A DNA stretch of 58,543 nucleotides from an uncultured Neomegalonema sp. Its GTDB lineage: Bacteria > Pseudomonadota > Alphaproteobacteria > Rhodobacterales > Rhodobacteraceae. The stretch is from assembly GCA_937911325.1 (NCBI GenBank), contig CALDSD010000047.1, forward strand, positions 1-58,543. Reading direction: 5' to 3'. The notes beneath the pieces are model-generated. The model made no database searches and had not been told where the DNA came from. It saw only the letters and a program-made list of their open reading frames with translations. The position numbers and the translations under genes are program-made. Shown here piece after piece: positions 45,933-54,869 of this stretch. The stretch's first letter is position 1. Each line of letters begins with the position of its first letter.

Positions 45933-46930
45933 GCGCGCCTCCATAATCGGGCGACCCATGCATCTGCGACCCCCGCCAGACCCGTCTTCGCATAGAGGAC
46001 GGTCAGCACCAGAAGCGGGCCAAAGATCAGACGCCAGTCATGGGTGATGCTCGAGAGCGTCTCCTCCAGCGCGACCAAAGCGACAGCGCCCAGCAGCGCC
46101 CCATTGCGGAGGCCCATGCCGCCGAGAACAACCATGATGATCAATTCGCCGGAGCGCTGCCACGCCAGTGTGGACGGGCTGACGAACTCGGCCTGGTTGG
46201 CCATAAGCACGCCGGCGACCCCCGCCATCACTCCTGCGATCACATAGGCGGTCAAGCGGTAGGAAAACACGCTGAAGCCCAGCGCCTCGACGCGGGTGGG
46301 GTTTTCTTTCGCCGCCCGCAACACGCGCCCGAAACGCGAGCCGACGAGGGCGCCGACCAGGGCATAGGCGCCAATGAGCGTCACGAGGATCAGGTAGTAG
46401 AGCGTGACGTTCGAGCTGAGCAGATCGAAACCGAAGACAGTCGATCGCTCCCAAAGGGTCAAACCGTCATCTCCGCCATAAGCCGACAGAGAGCTGGCTG
46501 TGAAGAACAGCATCTGCCCAAAGGCGAGAGTGATCATGATGAAATAGACGCCCGAGGTCCGCAGCGAGATCGCGCCCGTAACCACGGCGAACACCGTTGA
46601 CGCCACGATCGCCATCGGCAGGATCATCGCCAGATCCGCGGCGCCCTCCGTGATCATGATCCCGGCCACATAGGCGCCGAGGCCTATGAACGCCGCGTGG
46701 CCGAAACTGACCATGCCGCCCTGTCCGATCAGCAGATCCAGCGATATCGCAGCGATCGCGAGAAGCATCATCCGCATCAGCAGGGACGTCAGATAGGCGC
46801 CGCCGTAAGCCTCCGCCGCCAACGGCCCCAAGGCCAGCAATGCGAACACGAGAACCGCAGGAGCGATCGCGCCCCAGTCCCGCGAGACCTTGCCGCCCCC
46901 GGACGTGGCCTGCTCCAGCGCGTCCTTCAC
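45929..46930 (-). CDS. HAAT importer 2: LivM-type permease
   Basis: A 333-residue permease with the LivM motif LDLLIGQGGMVSFGHAAFIGLGAY and coupling loop GSRFGRVLRAAKENPTRVEALGF. The start is GTG at 46930, overlapping the LivH stop (GTGA), which gives the expected short hydrophilic N-terminus (VKDALEQATSGGG). About nine membrane helices. Confidence 0.92.
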   Translation of the reverse strand: MKDALEQATSGGGKVSRDWGAIAPAVLVFALLALGPLAAEAYGGAYLTSLLMRMMLLAIAAISLDLLIGQGGMVSFGHAAFIGLGAYVAGIMITEGAADLAMILPMAIVASTVFAVVTGAISLRTSGVYFIMITLAFGQMLFFTASSLSAYGGDDGLTLWERSTVFGFDLLSSNVTLYYLILVTLIGAYALVGALVGSRFGRVLRAAKENPTRVEALGFSVFSYRLTAYVIAGVMAGVAGVLMANQAEFVSPSTLAWQRSGELIIMVVLGGMGLRNGALLGAVALVALEETLSSITHDWRLIFGPLLVLTVLYAKTGLAGVADAWVARLWRRA

Positions 46931-47853
46931 GCCATCCCCTTCGCCGGAAACAGCCCGGTTGGCCGGAAAAACAGAACCGCCGCCATTAGGATGTAAATCA
47001 ACATGGAGGCCAAAGCCGGCCCGATCTGGTTCGCGGAGGAGACATCGAAGAAGAGCTTCATCGCATCGGTTGCGAGCGTTCGCCCGAGGGTGTCGACGAG
47101 GCCGACCAACAGCGCCGCTATGAACGCGCCTTTGATCGAGCCGATCCCGCCGATGATGATGACGACGAAAGCGACGATCAACAGGTCGTCGCCCATGCCG
47201 GGCTCGACGGAGAAGATCGGCGCCGCCAGCACCCCGGCGAACCCCGCGAGCATCGCGCCGAACCCGAAGACGATCATGAAAAGACGTTCGATATCGACGC
47301 CGAGCGCCGAAACCATCTGCGGGTTGGCGGCCCCCGCGCGCACCAGCATCCCAACCTTGGTGTGTCGCACGAGCACATAAAGAAGCGCCGCGACAGCTAG
47401 CCCGGCGACGATCACCGCGATGCGGTACCAAGGATACAGCAGCCCCTCGACCAACAGAAACGATCCATCGAGCCACTCCGGCGTCGGCAAGATCAACGGC
47501 GTCGGCCCGAAGATGGTCTTGGCCGCTTGGTTGAGGAAAAGAATGACGCCGAACGTCGCGAGCACCTGATCGAGGTGATCACGGTGATACAGCCTTCGAA
47601 AAACCAGGAACTCGAGCGCCAGCCCGATCGCCAGCGCAGCCAGAAGCGCCAGAACCATCGCGGCCAGAAAGTGTTCGGTCACGCCGTAGAAAGCCACCGC
47701 GAGATACGCGCCGACCATGTACTGCACGCCGTGCGCCAGGTTGATGAACCCCATCACGCCGAAGACCAGCGTCAATCCGGCTGCAATCAGAAACAGCAAA
47801 ACCCCAAGCTGCAAGCCGTTGAGAAGCTGGATCAACAAAAGCGTGGTCGACAT
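46927..47853 (-). CDS. HAAT importer 2: LivH-type permease
   Basis: The 308-residue first permease has LIQLLNGLQLGVLLFLIAAGLTLVFGVMGFINLAHG at its N-terminus and about eight helices, and it lacks the periplasmic insertion seen in the importer 1 homologue. It starts 148 bases after the binding-protein gene; that gap holds a hairpin and short tandem repeats. Confidence 0.93.
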   Translation of the reverse strand: MSTTLLLIQLLNGLQLGVLLFLIAAGLTLVFGVMGFINLAHGVQYMVGAYLAVAFYGVTEHFLAAMVLALLAALAIGLALEFLVFRRLYHRDHLDQVLATFGVILFLNQAAKTIFGPTPLILPTPEWLDGSFLLVEGLLYPWYRIAVIVAGLAVAALLYVLVRHTKVGMLVRAGAANPQMVSALGVDIERLFMIVFGFGAMLAGFAGVLAAPIFSVEPGMGDDLLIVAFVVIIIGGIGSIKGAFIAALLVGLVDTLGRTLATDAMKLFFDVSSANQIGPALASMLIYILMAAVLFFRPTGLFPAKGMA

Positions 47854-47861
47854 CGTCCGTC

Positions 47862-47909
47862 TCTTGGATCGTGGGTTTCTTGGATCGTGGGTCTCTTTAG
47901 GATCGGGGG
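47862..47909. repeat. Tandem 16-bp repeat upstream of livH of importer 2
   Basis: Two nearly identical units, TCTTGGATCGTGGGTT (47862-47877) and the same ending in C (47878-47893), followed by a degenerate third copy (47894-47909). They lie just ahead of the LivH start on the transcribed strand and could influence translation initiation or simply be slippage products. Confidence 0.7.
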
Positions 47910-47952
47910 GCGCTTGGCGCGTCGAGACCGCCAGGACGTCCCTCTTGAATCA

Positions 47953-47979
47953 CTCGACCCCGCTCGAGGCGGGGCCGAG
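47953..47979 (-). terminator. Intercistronic hairpin between binding-protein and permease genes of importer 2
   Basis: CTCG-A-CCCCGC, loop TCGAG, GCGGGG-C-CGAG: an 11-position stem with one mismatch, 23 bases after the binding-protein stop. There is no T-run. It likely stabilises the binding-protein mRNA or attenuates downstream expression, like the hairpins in importer 1. Confidence 0.75.
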
Positions 47980-48001
47980 AAGAAGTGGCCGGATCCCCAA
48001 C

Positions 48002-49195
48002 CTACATCGGGCAGGACTCGGCGAAACCGTCCGCATAGTCATCGAACACTTTTTCGACGATCTCGGTCTGGTACTTGCCGTCATCGCGCTTGGCGACCTG
48101 CAGCAGGTAAAAGTCCTGCACCGGATAGTGGTTGTTGTTGAAGCTGAAATCCCCCCGGAGCGAGGTGAAGTCGGCGGCTTTCAGCGCCGCGCGCACAGCG
48201 TCTTTGTCAGACAGATCGCCGCCCACCGCTTCGACCGCCGCGTTGATCAGCATCGCCGTGTCGTAGCCCTGCATGGCGTACCCGCCCGGCACATAGCCGT
48301 ATTTCGCCTCGAACGCCGCGACGAACGCCTTGTTTTGCGGGGTGTCGAGGTTTGGGGCCCAGTTCGTGGCGCCGAAGAAACCGACCGCGTCGTCCTGCTG
48401 CGCCGGCAACGTCGTCTCATCGACGGTGAACGCCGAGTAGAACTTCATCCGATCAGCCAAGCCTGCGGCTCGAAACTGTTTCACAAGCCGAACGCCCATG
48501 CCGCCGGGCATGAAGGTGAACAGCGCCTCAGCGTCGGACGCGGCCATCTGCGCGATCTCGGCGGAGAAATCCTTGTGGCCAAGAGGCGTGTAGAGCTCCT
48601 CCACGACCTCGCCGGTGAAGTGCTTGCGGAACCCTTCCGCCTGATCGCGGCCCGCCTGATAGTTGGGGGCCAGGAAGAATGCTTTCTTGATGCCCGCCGC
48701 TTCTGCGTATTTGCCGAGCGTCTCGAAGTTCTGATTGTTCTGATACGACGTGACGAAGAAATACGGGTTGCAGTTCTTGCCCGCGAAGGTCGACGGTCCG
48801 GCGTTCGGCGAAATCAGGAACGTTTCGGACTGCGTGACAGGTTTGAACACCGCGGCGAGCATATTCGAGAAAATCGTTCCCACGACGAAGTCGACGCTGT
48901 CGCGTTCGATCAGGCTGTTTGCTTTTGACAGCGCGACCTCGGGTTTGAGTTCATCGTCCTCGACGATGAATTCGACATCCTGTCCGCCCATTTTGCCGCC
49001 GAGTTCCTCGAGCGCGAGCTGAAAACCGTCGCGCGACTGGCCGCCGAGCGCGCCCGGAGGCCCTGACAAAGTGACCAACATGCCGACCTTGATCGACTCG
49101 GCATGAGCCGCGACCGTCCCAAGCGCCAGCCCCAGAGCCGCGCCTGCGATCGTCAGCGTCTTGAACGCAGCGCCATAGCTGAATGATGTCGTCAT
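48002..49195 (-). CDS. HAAT importer 2: periplasmic substrate-binding protein
   Basis: A 397-residue LivK-like protein with a Sec signal peptide (1-32, ending AHA) and the type 1 binding fold opening IKVGMLVTLSGPPGALGGQSRDGFQLALEEL (positions 35-65). The motif FLAPNYQAGRDQAEGF is common in relatives that bind aromatic or organic acids rather than leucine. Two cysteines (KNCNPYFF and the C-terminal ESCPM) may form a disulfide. GGAG is about 8 bases before the ATG. First gene of a six-gene operon ending with the cupin. Confidence 0.88.
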   Translation of the reverse strand: MTTSFSYGAAFKTLTIAGAALGLALGTVAAHAESIKVGMLVTLSGPPGALGGQSRDGFQLALEELGGKMGGQDVEFIVEDDELKPEVALSKANSLIERDSVDFVVGTIFSNMLAAVFKPVTQSETFLISPNAGPSTFAGKNCNPYFFVTSYQNNQNFETLGKYAEAAGIKKAFFLAPNYQAGRDQAEGFRKHFTGEVVEELYTPLGHKDFSAEIAQMAASDAEALFTFMPGGMGVRLVKQFRAAGLADRMKFYSAFTVDETTLPAQQDDAVGFFGATNWAPNLDTPQNKAFVAAFEAKYGYVPGGYAMQGYDTAMLINAAVEAVGGDLSDKDAVRAALKAADFTSLRGDFSFNNNHYPVQDFYLLQVAKRDDGKYQTEIVEKVFDDYADGFAESCPM

Positions 49196-49471
49196 CCCAT
49201 TCTCCCTCGGATCGTCCCAACTCCGCCCCGAAAGACGCTATGATCAGCGCTCTCAGCAGCATACTCGCTACCGTTAAAACCCCGGCGGCGCCTCGGGTTC
49301 AAGCGCCGTCTGCTTTTAGAAGCGCCCTTTTCACACTTCTCCACGGCCCTCGGAGGCCGACGCAGACAGCCCTCACGGCGAAAACCGAACAAACCGCTTC
49401 GGGTTTTTCGCAAACGGATTTAGAGTTTGTGAGCTATTAACACTCCGCTCAGACTTGAGCTGTGGGGTTTT

Positions 49472-50023
49472 TTGGGGATCGCCATTTTCAAGTTCGCGAA
49501 AAGGCTCGGACGCGCCAAGACCACGCGCAGTGTGGACGCCGAAGGCTCGGGGTCGCGCGAGAAGAACTGCGTGCGCGCTGGCGCAAGCCTTGTCGTTCTG
49601 ACCCTGATCACCAGCGTCGCGGCTCTGGCCGTAGCGACTGACGCGCAACAAGCCGACCGGGCTGCGATCGGCGCTGCGATCCAGGTTTCGGGAGACGTCG
49701 AGATTTCCGGCGACGACCACCCGATGCGAACCCTTGTTGTCGGGGATTATGTGCATTTTGGAGAGAAGATCGTCACGGGGCCCCAAAGCAGCGCCGTCCT
49801 TGAGTTTGAAGACGGCACCGCACTGACCATCACGCCCAATTCCACGGTTGATATCGACACATTCGTTTTTGATCCAGACAGCCAACCGGACCGCAGCGCG
49901 ATTTCCGCCATAAAGGGCTTCTTCCGGCTGCTCGGAGGGCCGTTGGAGAACGCAGACGAGGCGCCCGCCAGCGACGCTCCCGCGGGCAATCCGCCTGTCG
50001 GCGCAGCGGGGGTCCGCGGGTGA
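49472..50023 (+). CDS. FecR domain protein, short form
   Basis: The 183-residue protein has an N-terminal basic segment, one membrane helix or uncleaved signal (about 37-58), and a FecR-type domain: TLVVGDYVHFGEKIVTGPQSSAVLEFEDGTALTITPNSTVDIDTF. Larger family members continue past a GIRG motif into long C-terminal regions; this one stops right at AAGVRG, so it may be naturally short or truncated. The start is uncertain because only TTG (49472) or GTG codons are available upstream of the domain. Likely a membrane-anchored periplasmic protein. Confidence 0.7.
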   Translation: MGIAIFKFAKRLGRAKTTRSVDAEGSGSREKNCVRAGASLVVLTLITSVAALAVATDAQQADRAAIGAAIQVSGDVEISGDDHPMRTLVVGDYVHFGEKIVTGPQSSAVLEFEDGTALTITPNSTVDIDTFVFDPDSQPDRSAISAIKGFFRLLGGPLENADEAPASDAPAGNPPVGAAGVRG

Positions 50024-50122
50024 CGCGACCCGCCGCGCATCCGCCACATTTCGACGCATCCCAAGCAAACAACGGAAAAGCGTCGCACTGGGCTGGCGAG
50101 TTCCGCTAATCTGCGCGGCGAT

Positions 50123-52762
50123 ATGGCCAAAGACCAAGATTTTGCAGGGCTGATCCTTCCCTTCGGCGGCGCTTTCGACGCCGGTCGCGGCGTGCGGGAA
50201 GGCGGAGAGCCGTCGCCCCGCGAGATCGGCGCGAAAGGATGGGCCCTTGATCGCGCGTACCGCGCCGGCGCGCCTGTCCCGGACGGCTTCATCATCTCCG
50301 CCGCGGCGCTGCCGCTGCTCGCTCAGGGCTCCGATGAATTCGACCATCAGATCGAAGCGGCGGTCGCTGCTCTCGAGTCGGCGACAGGCCGGCGTCTCGG
50401 CGACGCGGTCGATCCGCTTTTGACCGTGGTCGCGCTCAGCCCTGAAACCTGGCTTCCCGACCTCACGCCCCCTGTACGAGGCGTCGGCGCGCCGGTTCTG
50501 GACGATCTTTTTGTGCTGCCGCCGCTGGCTTTGATCGACGAGATCGAGCTGCTCAGGGGCGTCGCGGCCTCCGCCTTGAACCAAACGACCGACGATCTGG
50601 ACTCTGCGATCGACGACGCCGAGGGCGACGAGTTGGCCGCCTTACGCGCTGTGCTCGCTAAGGCCGGGGTCGGCGACTGGCCCCCAGGCAAGACGTTGAA
50701 AGCGGTGATCGCCGGCCAAGCGGCGCGATGGCGCGACAAGAGAGCTCAACGTCGACGGGTCGCCGCCGGCGCCAGCGAGCGCTGCGCCATCATTGTCCAG
50801 ACCGCGCCGTGTTCGAGCGCTTCCGCGGATGACAAAATCAGCGCGTCTGGGCGCCTGAGCTTGCACGACGCAGAGGACGGGCGCCGTCGTCTGGTCGGCG
50901 AATGGCGATCTCATCAGCGCGGCGCCGAAGATCCCGCGCGCCCCTCCCCCATCCGGTTTGACGGCGCGCTGCCCGAGCCTGTCGCGACCAGTGCGGTCGG
51001 CGACGCTTTGCTCGAAGCCTGCGAAGTCGCCAACGCCGCCCTGCCGACCCCGCGCGAGATCAGTTTCGTCGTCGTCGATGGAGCGCCCTGGATCGTCGGC
51101 GCGCGGCCGTTGCGCGCTTCGGTCGCCGCACAGATCAAGATCGCCGTCACGCTCGCGGAGAGCGGTCGCATCACGCAGGCGGACGCGATCCGTCGGATCG
51201 ATCCGCGACGACTTGAAGACATCTTGCACCGAAGGATCGATCCAGAGGCGCAAAGAATATTGATCGCTCAGGGTCTGCCCGCCTCGCCCGGGGCGGCGAG
51301 CGGCGTCTTGGCGTTCTCGGCGGAGGAGGCCGAAAAACGCGCCGTCAATGGTGAGAACGTCATTCTGATCTGCGAGGAAACCAGCCCTGAGGATGTCCAC
51401 GCGCTCCATGCGGCGGCCGCGGTCATGACCTTGCGCGGCGGGCTGACCAGTCATGCGGCCGTGGTCGCGCGGGGAATGGCGAAACCGTGCGTCGTCGGCG
51501 CCTCGGGCCTGCGCATAGACCACCGTCGTCGGGTTCTGATCGCACCTGACGGCGGCGAGCACGCCGAAGGCGCCGCTGCGACCCTGGACGGCGCATCCGG
51601 CGCGGTTTTGCAAGGGGCGCTCCCAACGAAGGCGCCCGAACTCACCGGCGATTTTGCAACGCTGATGCGTTGGGCTGACGACCTGCGCCAGCTGCGCGTG
51701 CGCGCCAACGCCGACACGCCCTCAGACGCCGAAACGGCCCAGCGCTTAGGCGTCGACGGCATCGGATTGTGCCGAACCGAGCACATGTTCGTCGACAAGT
51801 CGCGGGTGACCGCGGTTCGAGAGATGATCCTCGCAGACACCGAGGCCGACCGGCGCGCGGCGCTTGAGAAACTGCTGCCCATTCAACGGGCGGACTTCGA
51901 GAAAGTGTTCGAGATCATGAGCCGGCCGAACGCGAAAGGAGCCAAGTCCGGTTCCGAAGCGCGCCCGGTCACGATCCGGCTGTTGGATCCCCCGCTGCAC
52001 GAGTTCTTGCCGCAAACAGCGAGAGGATTGAGCGACTTGGCCCGAGCGATGGGACAGTCGATCGACAAAGTGACGCGTCGCGCCAACGAACTTCGAGAGT
52101 TCAACCCCATGCTTGGCAAACGAGGCTGCCGCATGGGCGTCGCCTACCCGGAAATCTACGAAATGCAGGCGCGCGCGATCTTCGAGGCGGCCTTGCAGGT
52201 CGAGGCCCGAACGGGCGTCACTCAGAAACCCGAGCTGATGATCCCTTTGGTCTCCGCCGTTCGCGAGTTGGAGCTGCTGCGCGAGAAACTGGACGCGGTC
52301 GCCGCCGCCGTCCGCGAAGAGCAAAGCGCAAGTTTCGAATATCAGATCGGGATCATGGTCGAGACCCCGAGAGCCGCCCTGCGCGCCGACGCTCTCGCCG
52401 CCGTTTCGACATTCTTCAGCTTCGGCACCAACGACCTGACGCAGATGACATATGGTCTCTCGCGCGACGACGCCGGCCGGCTGATGCGCGATTACGTGGA
52501 GCGGGGCGTTTTTGAAGCCGATCCGTTCCAGAGCCTGGATCAAGAAGGCGTCGGCGAGCTTATGCAGATTGCGGTTGAACGCGGGCGCGCCGCGAACGCC
52601 AACCTGACCATCGGACTCTGCGGCGAACACGGCGGGGATCCGGCGACGATCGCTTTTTGTGAAGCCGCCGCGTTCGACTATGTCTCGTGCTCGCCGTTCC
52701 GCACGCCAATCGCCCGCCTGGCCGCAGCGCAGGCCGCGCTTGCCTCGGGGCGGCGCGGATGA
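50123..52762 (+). CDS. Pyruvate phosphate dikinase homologue with degenerate ATP-grasp domain
   Basis: An 879-residue protein colinear with PPDK. The central phosphohistidine domain is intact (GGLTSHAAVVARGMAKPC, His444), as is the C-terminal PEP/pyruvate barrel (GIGLCRTEHMF, IRLLDPPLHEFLP, FFSFGTNDLTQMT, and GLCGEHGGDP with Cys833). The N-terminal half keeps the opening KGWALDRAYRAGAPVPDGF, but the conserved SVRSGARASMPGMMDT block is replaced by TVVALSPETWLPDLTP, and the late ATP-site Glu and Gln positions appear lost (SFVVVDGAPWIVGARPL). It may not use ATP. It is coupled to the MeaB-type GTPase gene by ATGA. Confidence 0.8.
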   Translation: MAKDQDFAGLILPFGGAFDAGRGVREGGEPSPREIGAKGWALDRAYRAGAPVPDGFIISAAALPLLAQGSDEFDHQIEAAVAALESATGRRLGDAVDPLLTVVALSPETWLPDLTPPVRGVGAPVLDDLFVLPPLALIDEIELLRGVAASALNQTTDDLDSAIDDAEGDELAALRAVLAKAGVGDWPPGKTLKAVIAGQAARWRDKRAQRRRVAAGASERCAIIVQTAPCSSASADDKISASGRLSLHDAEDGRRRLVGEWRSHQRGAEDPARPSPIRFDGALPEPVATSAVGDALLEACEVANAALPTPREISFVVVDGAPWIVGARPLRASVAAQIKIAVTLAESGRITQADAIRRIDPRRLEDILHRRIDPEAQRILIAQGLPASPGAASGVLAFSAEEAEKRAVNGENVILICEETSPEDVHALHAAAAVMTLRGGLTSHAAVVARGMAKPCVVGASGLRIDHRRRVLIAPDGGEHAEGAAATLDGASGAVLQGALPTKAPELTGDFATLMRWADDLRQLRVRANADTPSDAETAQRLGVDGIGLCRTEHMFVDKSRVTAVREMILADTEADRRAALEKLLPIQRADFEKVFEIMSRPNAKGAKSGSEARPVTIRLLDPPLHEFLPQTARGLSDLARAMGQSIDKVTRRANELREFNPMLGKRGCRMGVAYPEIYEMQARAIFEAALQVEARTGVTQKPELMIPLVSAVRELELLREKLDAVAAAVREEQSASFEYQIGIMVETPRAALRADALAAVSTFFSFGTNDLTQMTYGLSRDDAGRLMRDYVERGVFEADPFQSLDQEGVGELMQIAVERGRAANANLTIGLCGEHGGDPATIAFCEAAAFDYVSCSPFRTPIARLAAAQAALASGRRG

Positions 52763-53709
52763 ACGACGGGGCGATGCTCGACGCTATGCGTCGAGGCGGC
52801 AAACAGGCGCTGGCCAAAGCCCTTTCCACAATTGAGCGCGCGCCCGCCGACGACGCGACCGTCGCTCTGCTCGACGCCGCCTGGCGTGCGCCTCAAGGGC
52901 GCGTGATTGGTCTGACCGGACCGCCTGGCGTTGGGAAATCCACGCTGGTCGACGCGCTCATTCGAGCTCAGCGCGCCCGCGGCGAAACCATCGGGGTCAT
53001 CGCCGTCGACCCGTCTTCTCGAAAAACCGGCGGCGCCTTGCTGGGCGACAGGACCCGCTTGACCACCGACCCGCTCGACGCAGGGGTTTTCGTCAGGTCA
53101 ATGGCGGCGCGCGACAGCCTCGGCGGCCTCGCGACGCTGACCTTTCCGGCGGCCGTCCTCATGCGCGCCTCGCGCGATCTGACCTTGATCGAGACCGTCG
53201 GCGTCGGCCAATCGGAGACCGGCGTCGCCGATATCGCCGACATGACCGTGTTCTGCGTCCAACCCGGTTCCGGCGACTCCCTGCAGTTCATGAAGGCGGG
53301 CGTCATGGAGACCCCTGACCTGGTCTTGGTGACAAAGTCGGACACTGGCGCCCCGGCGCGCCGCGCGGCGGCGGATGCGGCGGGGGCGCTCTCCCTGACC
53401 GCCAGCGACCGTCCGGCGCCTGAAGTCCTGTTGGTCTCAGCCTCGACCGGCGACGGCGTCGAGCAAGCTCTGAACGCGATCGCAGCCCCTGGCGGAGGCG
53501 GCGCCTCATCGCCTGAGCTGTGCAATGGTCAGGCGCGCGCATGGCTGACAGACGTGATCCTCAGCGAGTTTGGTCGAGCAGGTCTGCGTCTTGCGGCCCC
53601 TATCCTTCGAGACGACGTTCAACTTCAAACGCCCTTTCGCTTAGGGCGCGATCTGTTGGAGAGGCTGCAAGCGGCCCTTCCCGAAACGCTTCACGGCGCG
53701 CCATGTTAG
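52759..53709 (+). CDS. meaB: MeaB/ArgK-type G3E GTPase
   Basis: A 316-residue GTPase of the family that protects and reloads adenosylcobalamin-dependent mutases such as methylmalonyl-CoA mutase. Walker A is GPPGVGKST (54-62), followed by VIAVDPSSRKTGGALLGDRTR, LIETVGVGQSE (switch) and VTKSD for guanine recognition. It starts in the PPDK-like stop codon and its own stop overlaps the EamA start. No mutase gene is in the window, so the partner is elsewhere or different. Confidence 0.88.
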   Translation: MNDGAMLDAMRRGGKQALAKALSTIERAPADDATVALLDAAWRAPQGRVIGLTGPPGVGKSTLVDALIRAQRARGETIGVIAVDPSSRKTGGALLGDRTRLTTDPLDAGVFVRSMAARDSLGGLATLTFPAAVLMRASRDLTLIETVGVGQSETGVADIADMTVFCVQPGSGDSLQFMKAGVMETPDLVLVTKSDTGAPARRAAADAAGALSLTASDRPAPEVLLVSASTGDGVEQALNAIAAPGGGGASSPELCNGQARAWLTDVILSEFGRAGLRLAAPILRDDVQLQTPFRLGRDLLERLQAALPETLHGAPC

Positions 53710-54650
53710 GCGGCATCGCAATCGGTTTGGCGTTCGGGCTCCTGGGCGCGGCGCTGATCGGAACCTCCGACGTGATTGCGCGCGTCACCGCGCAACGGGT
53801 GGCGTTGCCCGTTCTCCTGCTCTTTGTCTTTGGCCTCTCCACGCCGTTGATCGGCGCCTGGCTGTTCATGGTCGCTGGCGGTTTGGCCTGGGACCCGCGC
53901 GCCTGGGCGGTCTGCATCGCCTCCGGCGTCTTGAACGTCGCGGCGCTCGCCTTTCTTTACCTGGCTCTCGCGCGCGGGCCGGTTTCGCTGGCCTCGCCCG
54001 CGGCGTCGTCCTTCACCGTCATGCTCGTCCTGATGAACATCGTCGCCGGCGAGCCTTACGGCGCCTCCCAAGTGGTCGCGGTGTTGCTGGTTTTCTTCGG
54101 GATCGCGATGCTGTCCCGTGCGCCGAGGCGACCCGCTGACGGCGCGCCGACAGAAACGGCGGCCGCGACGGAAAGCGTCGCGCATCTTCGAGGCACCTTG
54201 CTGCTCGCGCTGCTGGCCGCCGCCACCGTGAGCCTGCGTTTCTTTCTTGCGCAGGAAGCGACGGAGCAACTCGGAGTGCTTGAGACGATCTTCCTCACCC
54301 GCGCCGCGTCGCTGGTGACGACGCTCCTGCTTTTGCTCGCGCCTTTCAGCTGGTCGAACATCCTGCCGACGACAGCCGGGTCTCGCACGTCGTCGAACAT
54401 CTGGCGCGAACGCGGCCTTTTGCCGCTCGTTCTCATCCAGGCCACGTTCGAGACTGCGGCGCTGGCGGCTTTCCTCGCAGGCGGCGCCATGGGGGACCGT
54501 ATTGCGGTCACCATCGGCTTCAGCGCCTTTGCCGCGATTTCGCCAATCGTCGCCTGGCTTTGGCTCAAGGATGAACTGGGCGGGAGGAGACTGTTTTGGA
54601 TCGGCGTCGTTGTGATCGGCGCCGCGCTCTCCGCCTTGCCTTCGCCCTGA
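53703..54650 (+). CDS. EamA/DMT superfamily transporter
   Basis: The 315-residue protein has ten hydrophobic helices arranged as two EamA repeats (about 10-140 and 165-315). It is probably a metabolite exporter or importer of the drug/metabolite transporter superfamily. ATG 53703 overlaps the MeaB stop (ATGTTAG), so all three genes from 50123 form one coupled operon. The substrate is unknown. Confidence 0.85.
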   Translation: MLGGIAIGLAFGLLGAALIGTSDVIARVTAQRVALPVLLLFVFGLSTPLIGAWLFMVAGGLAWDPRAWAVCIASGVLNVAALAFLYLALARGPVSLASPAASSFTVMLVLMNIVAGEPYGASQVVAVLLVFFGIAMLSRAPRRPADGAPTETAAATESVAHLRGTLLLALLAAATVSLRFFLAQEATEQLGVLETIFLTRAASLVTTLLLLLAPFSWSNILPTTAGSRTSSNIWRERGLLPLVLIQATFETAALAAFLAGGAMGDRIAVTIGFSAFAAISPIVAWLWLKDELGGRRLFWIGVVVIGAALSALPSP

Positions 54651-54686
54651 ACCCGTCCAAATCGCCCGATAGCTGGCTTTTTGACG

Positions 54687-54711
54687 AAGACTTTTGGGTT
54701 AACAAAGTCTT
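54687..54711. promoter_or_regulatory. 8-bp perfect inverted repeat in the intergenic region before the SleB-type gene
   Basis: AAGACTTT (54687-54694) and AAAGTCTT (54704-54711) with a 9-base centre containing GTTAAC. It may be an operator for the downstream gene or a hairpin after the EamA gene. There is no T-run behind it. Confidence 0.5.
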
Positions 54712-54869
54712 GCCCAAAACTTGCAAAGCTCTCGCAATCTGTGTTTACGGGATGAAGCGCACATGTGCGCGGACAGGAAGTTGGACGCATCGCAATCGCT
54801 GAACGCGCTTTTGGGGAAGCGTGGAATGCTGCGAAACCCGACTTCGAAGGGGTCGACTTGAGACGTTCG

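Noticed and set aside
47862-47909. Tandem repeats as an insertion sequence or integration scar
   Set aside because: No transposase or terminal inverted repeats are present; simple slippage explains them.
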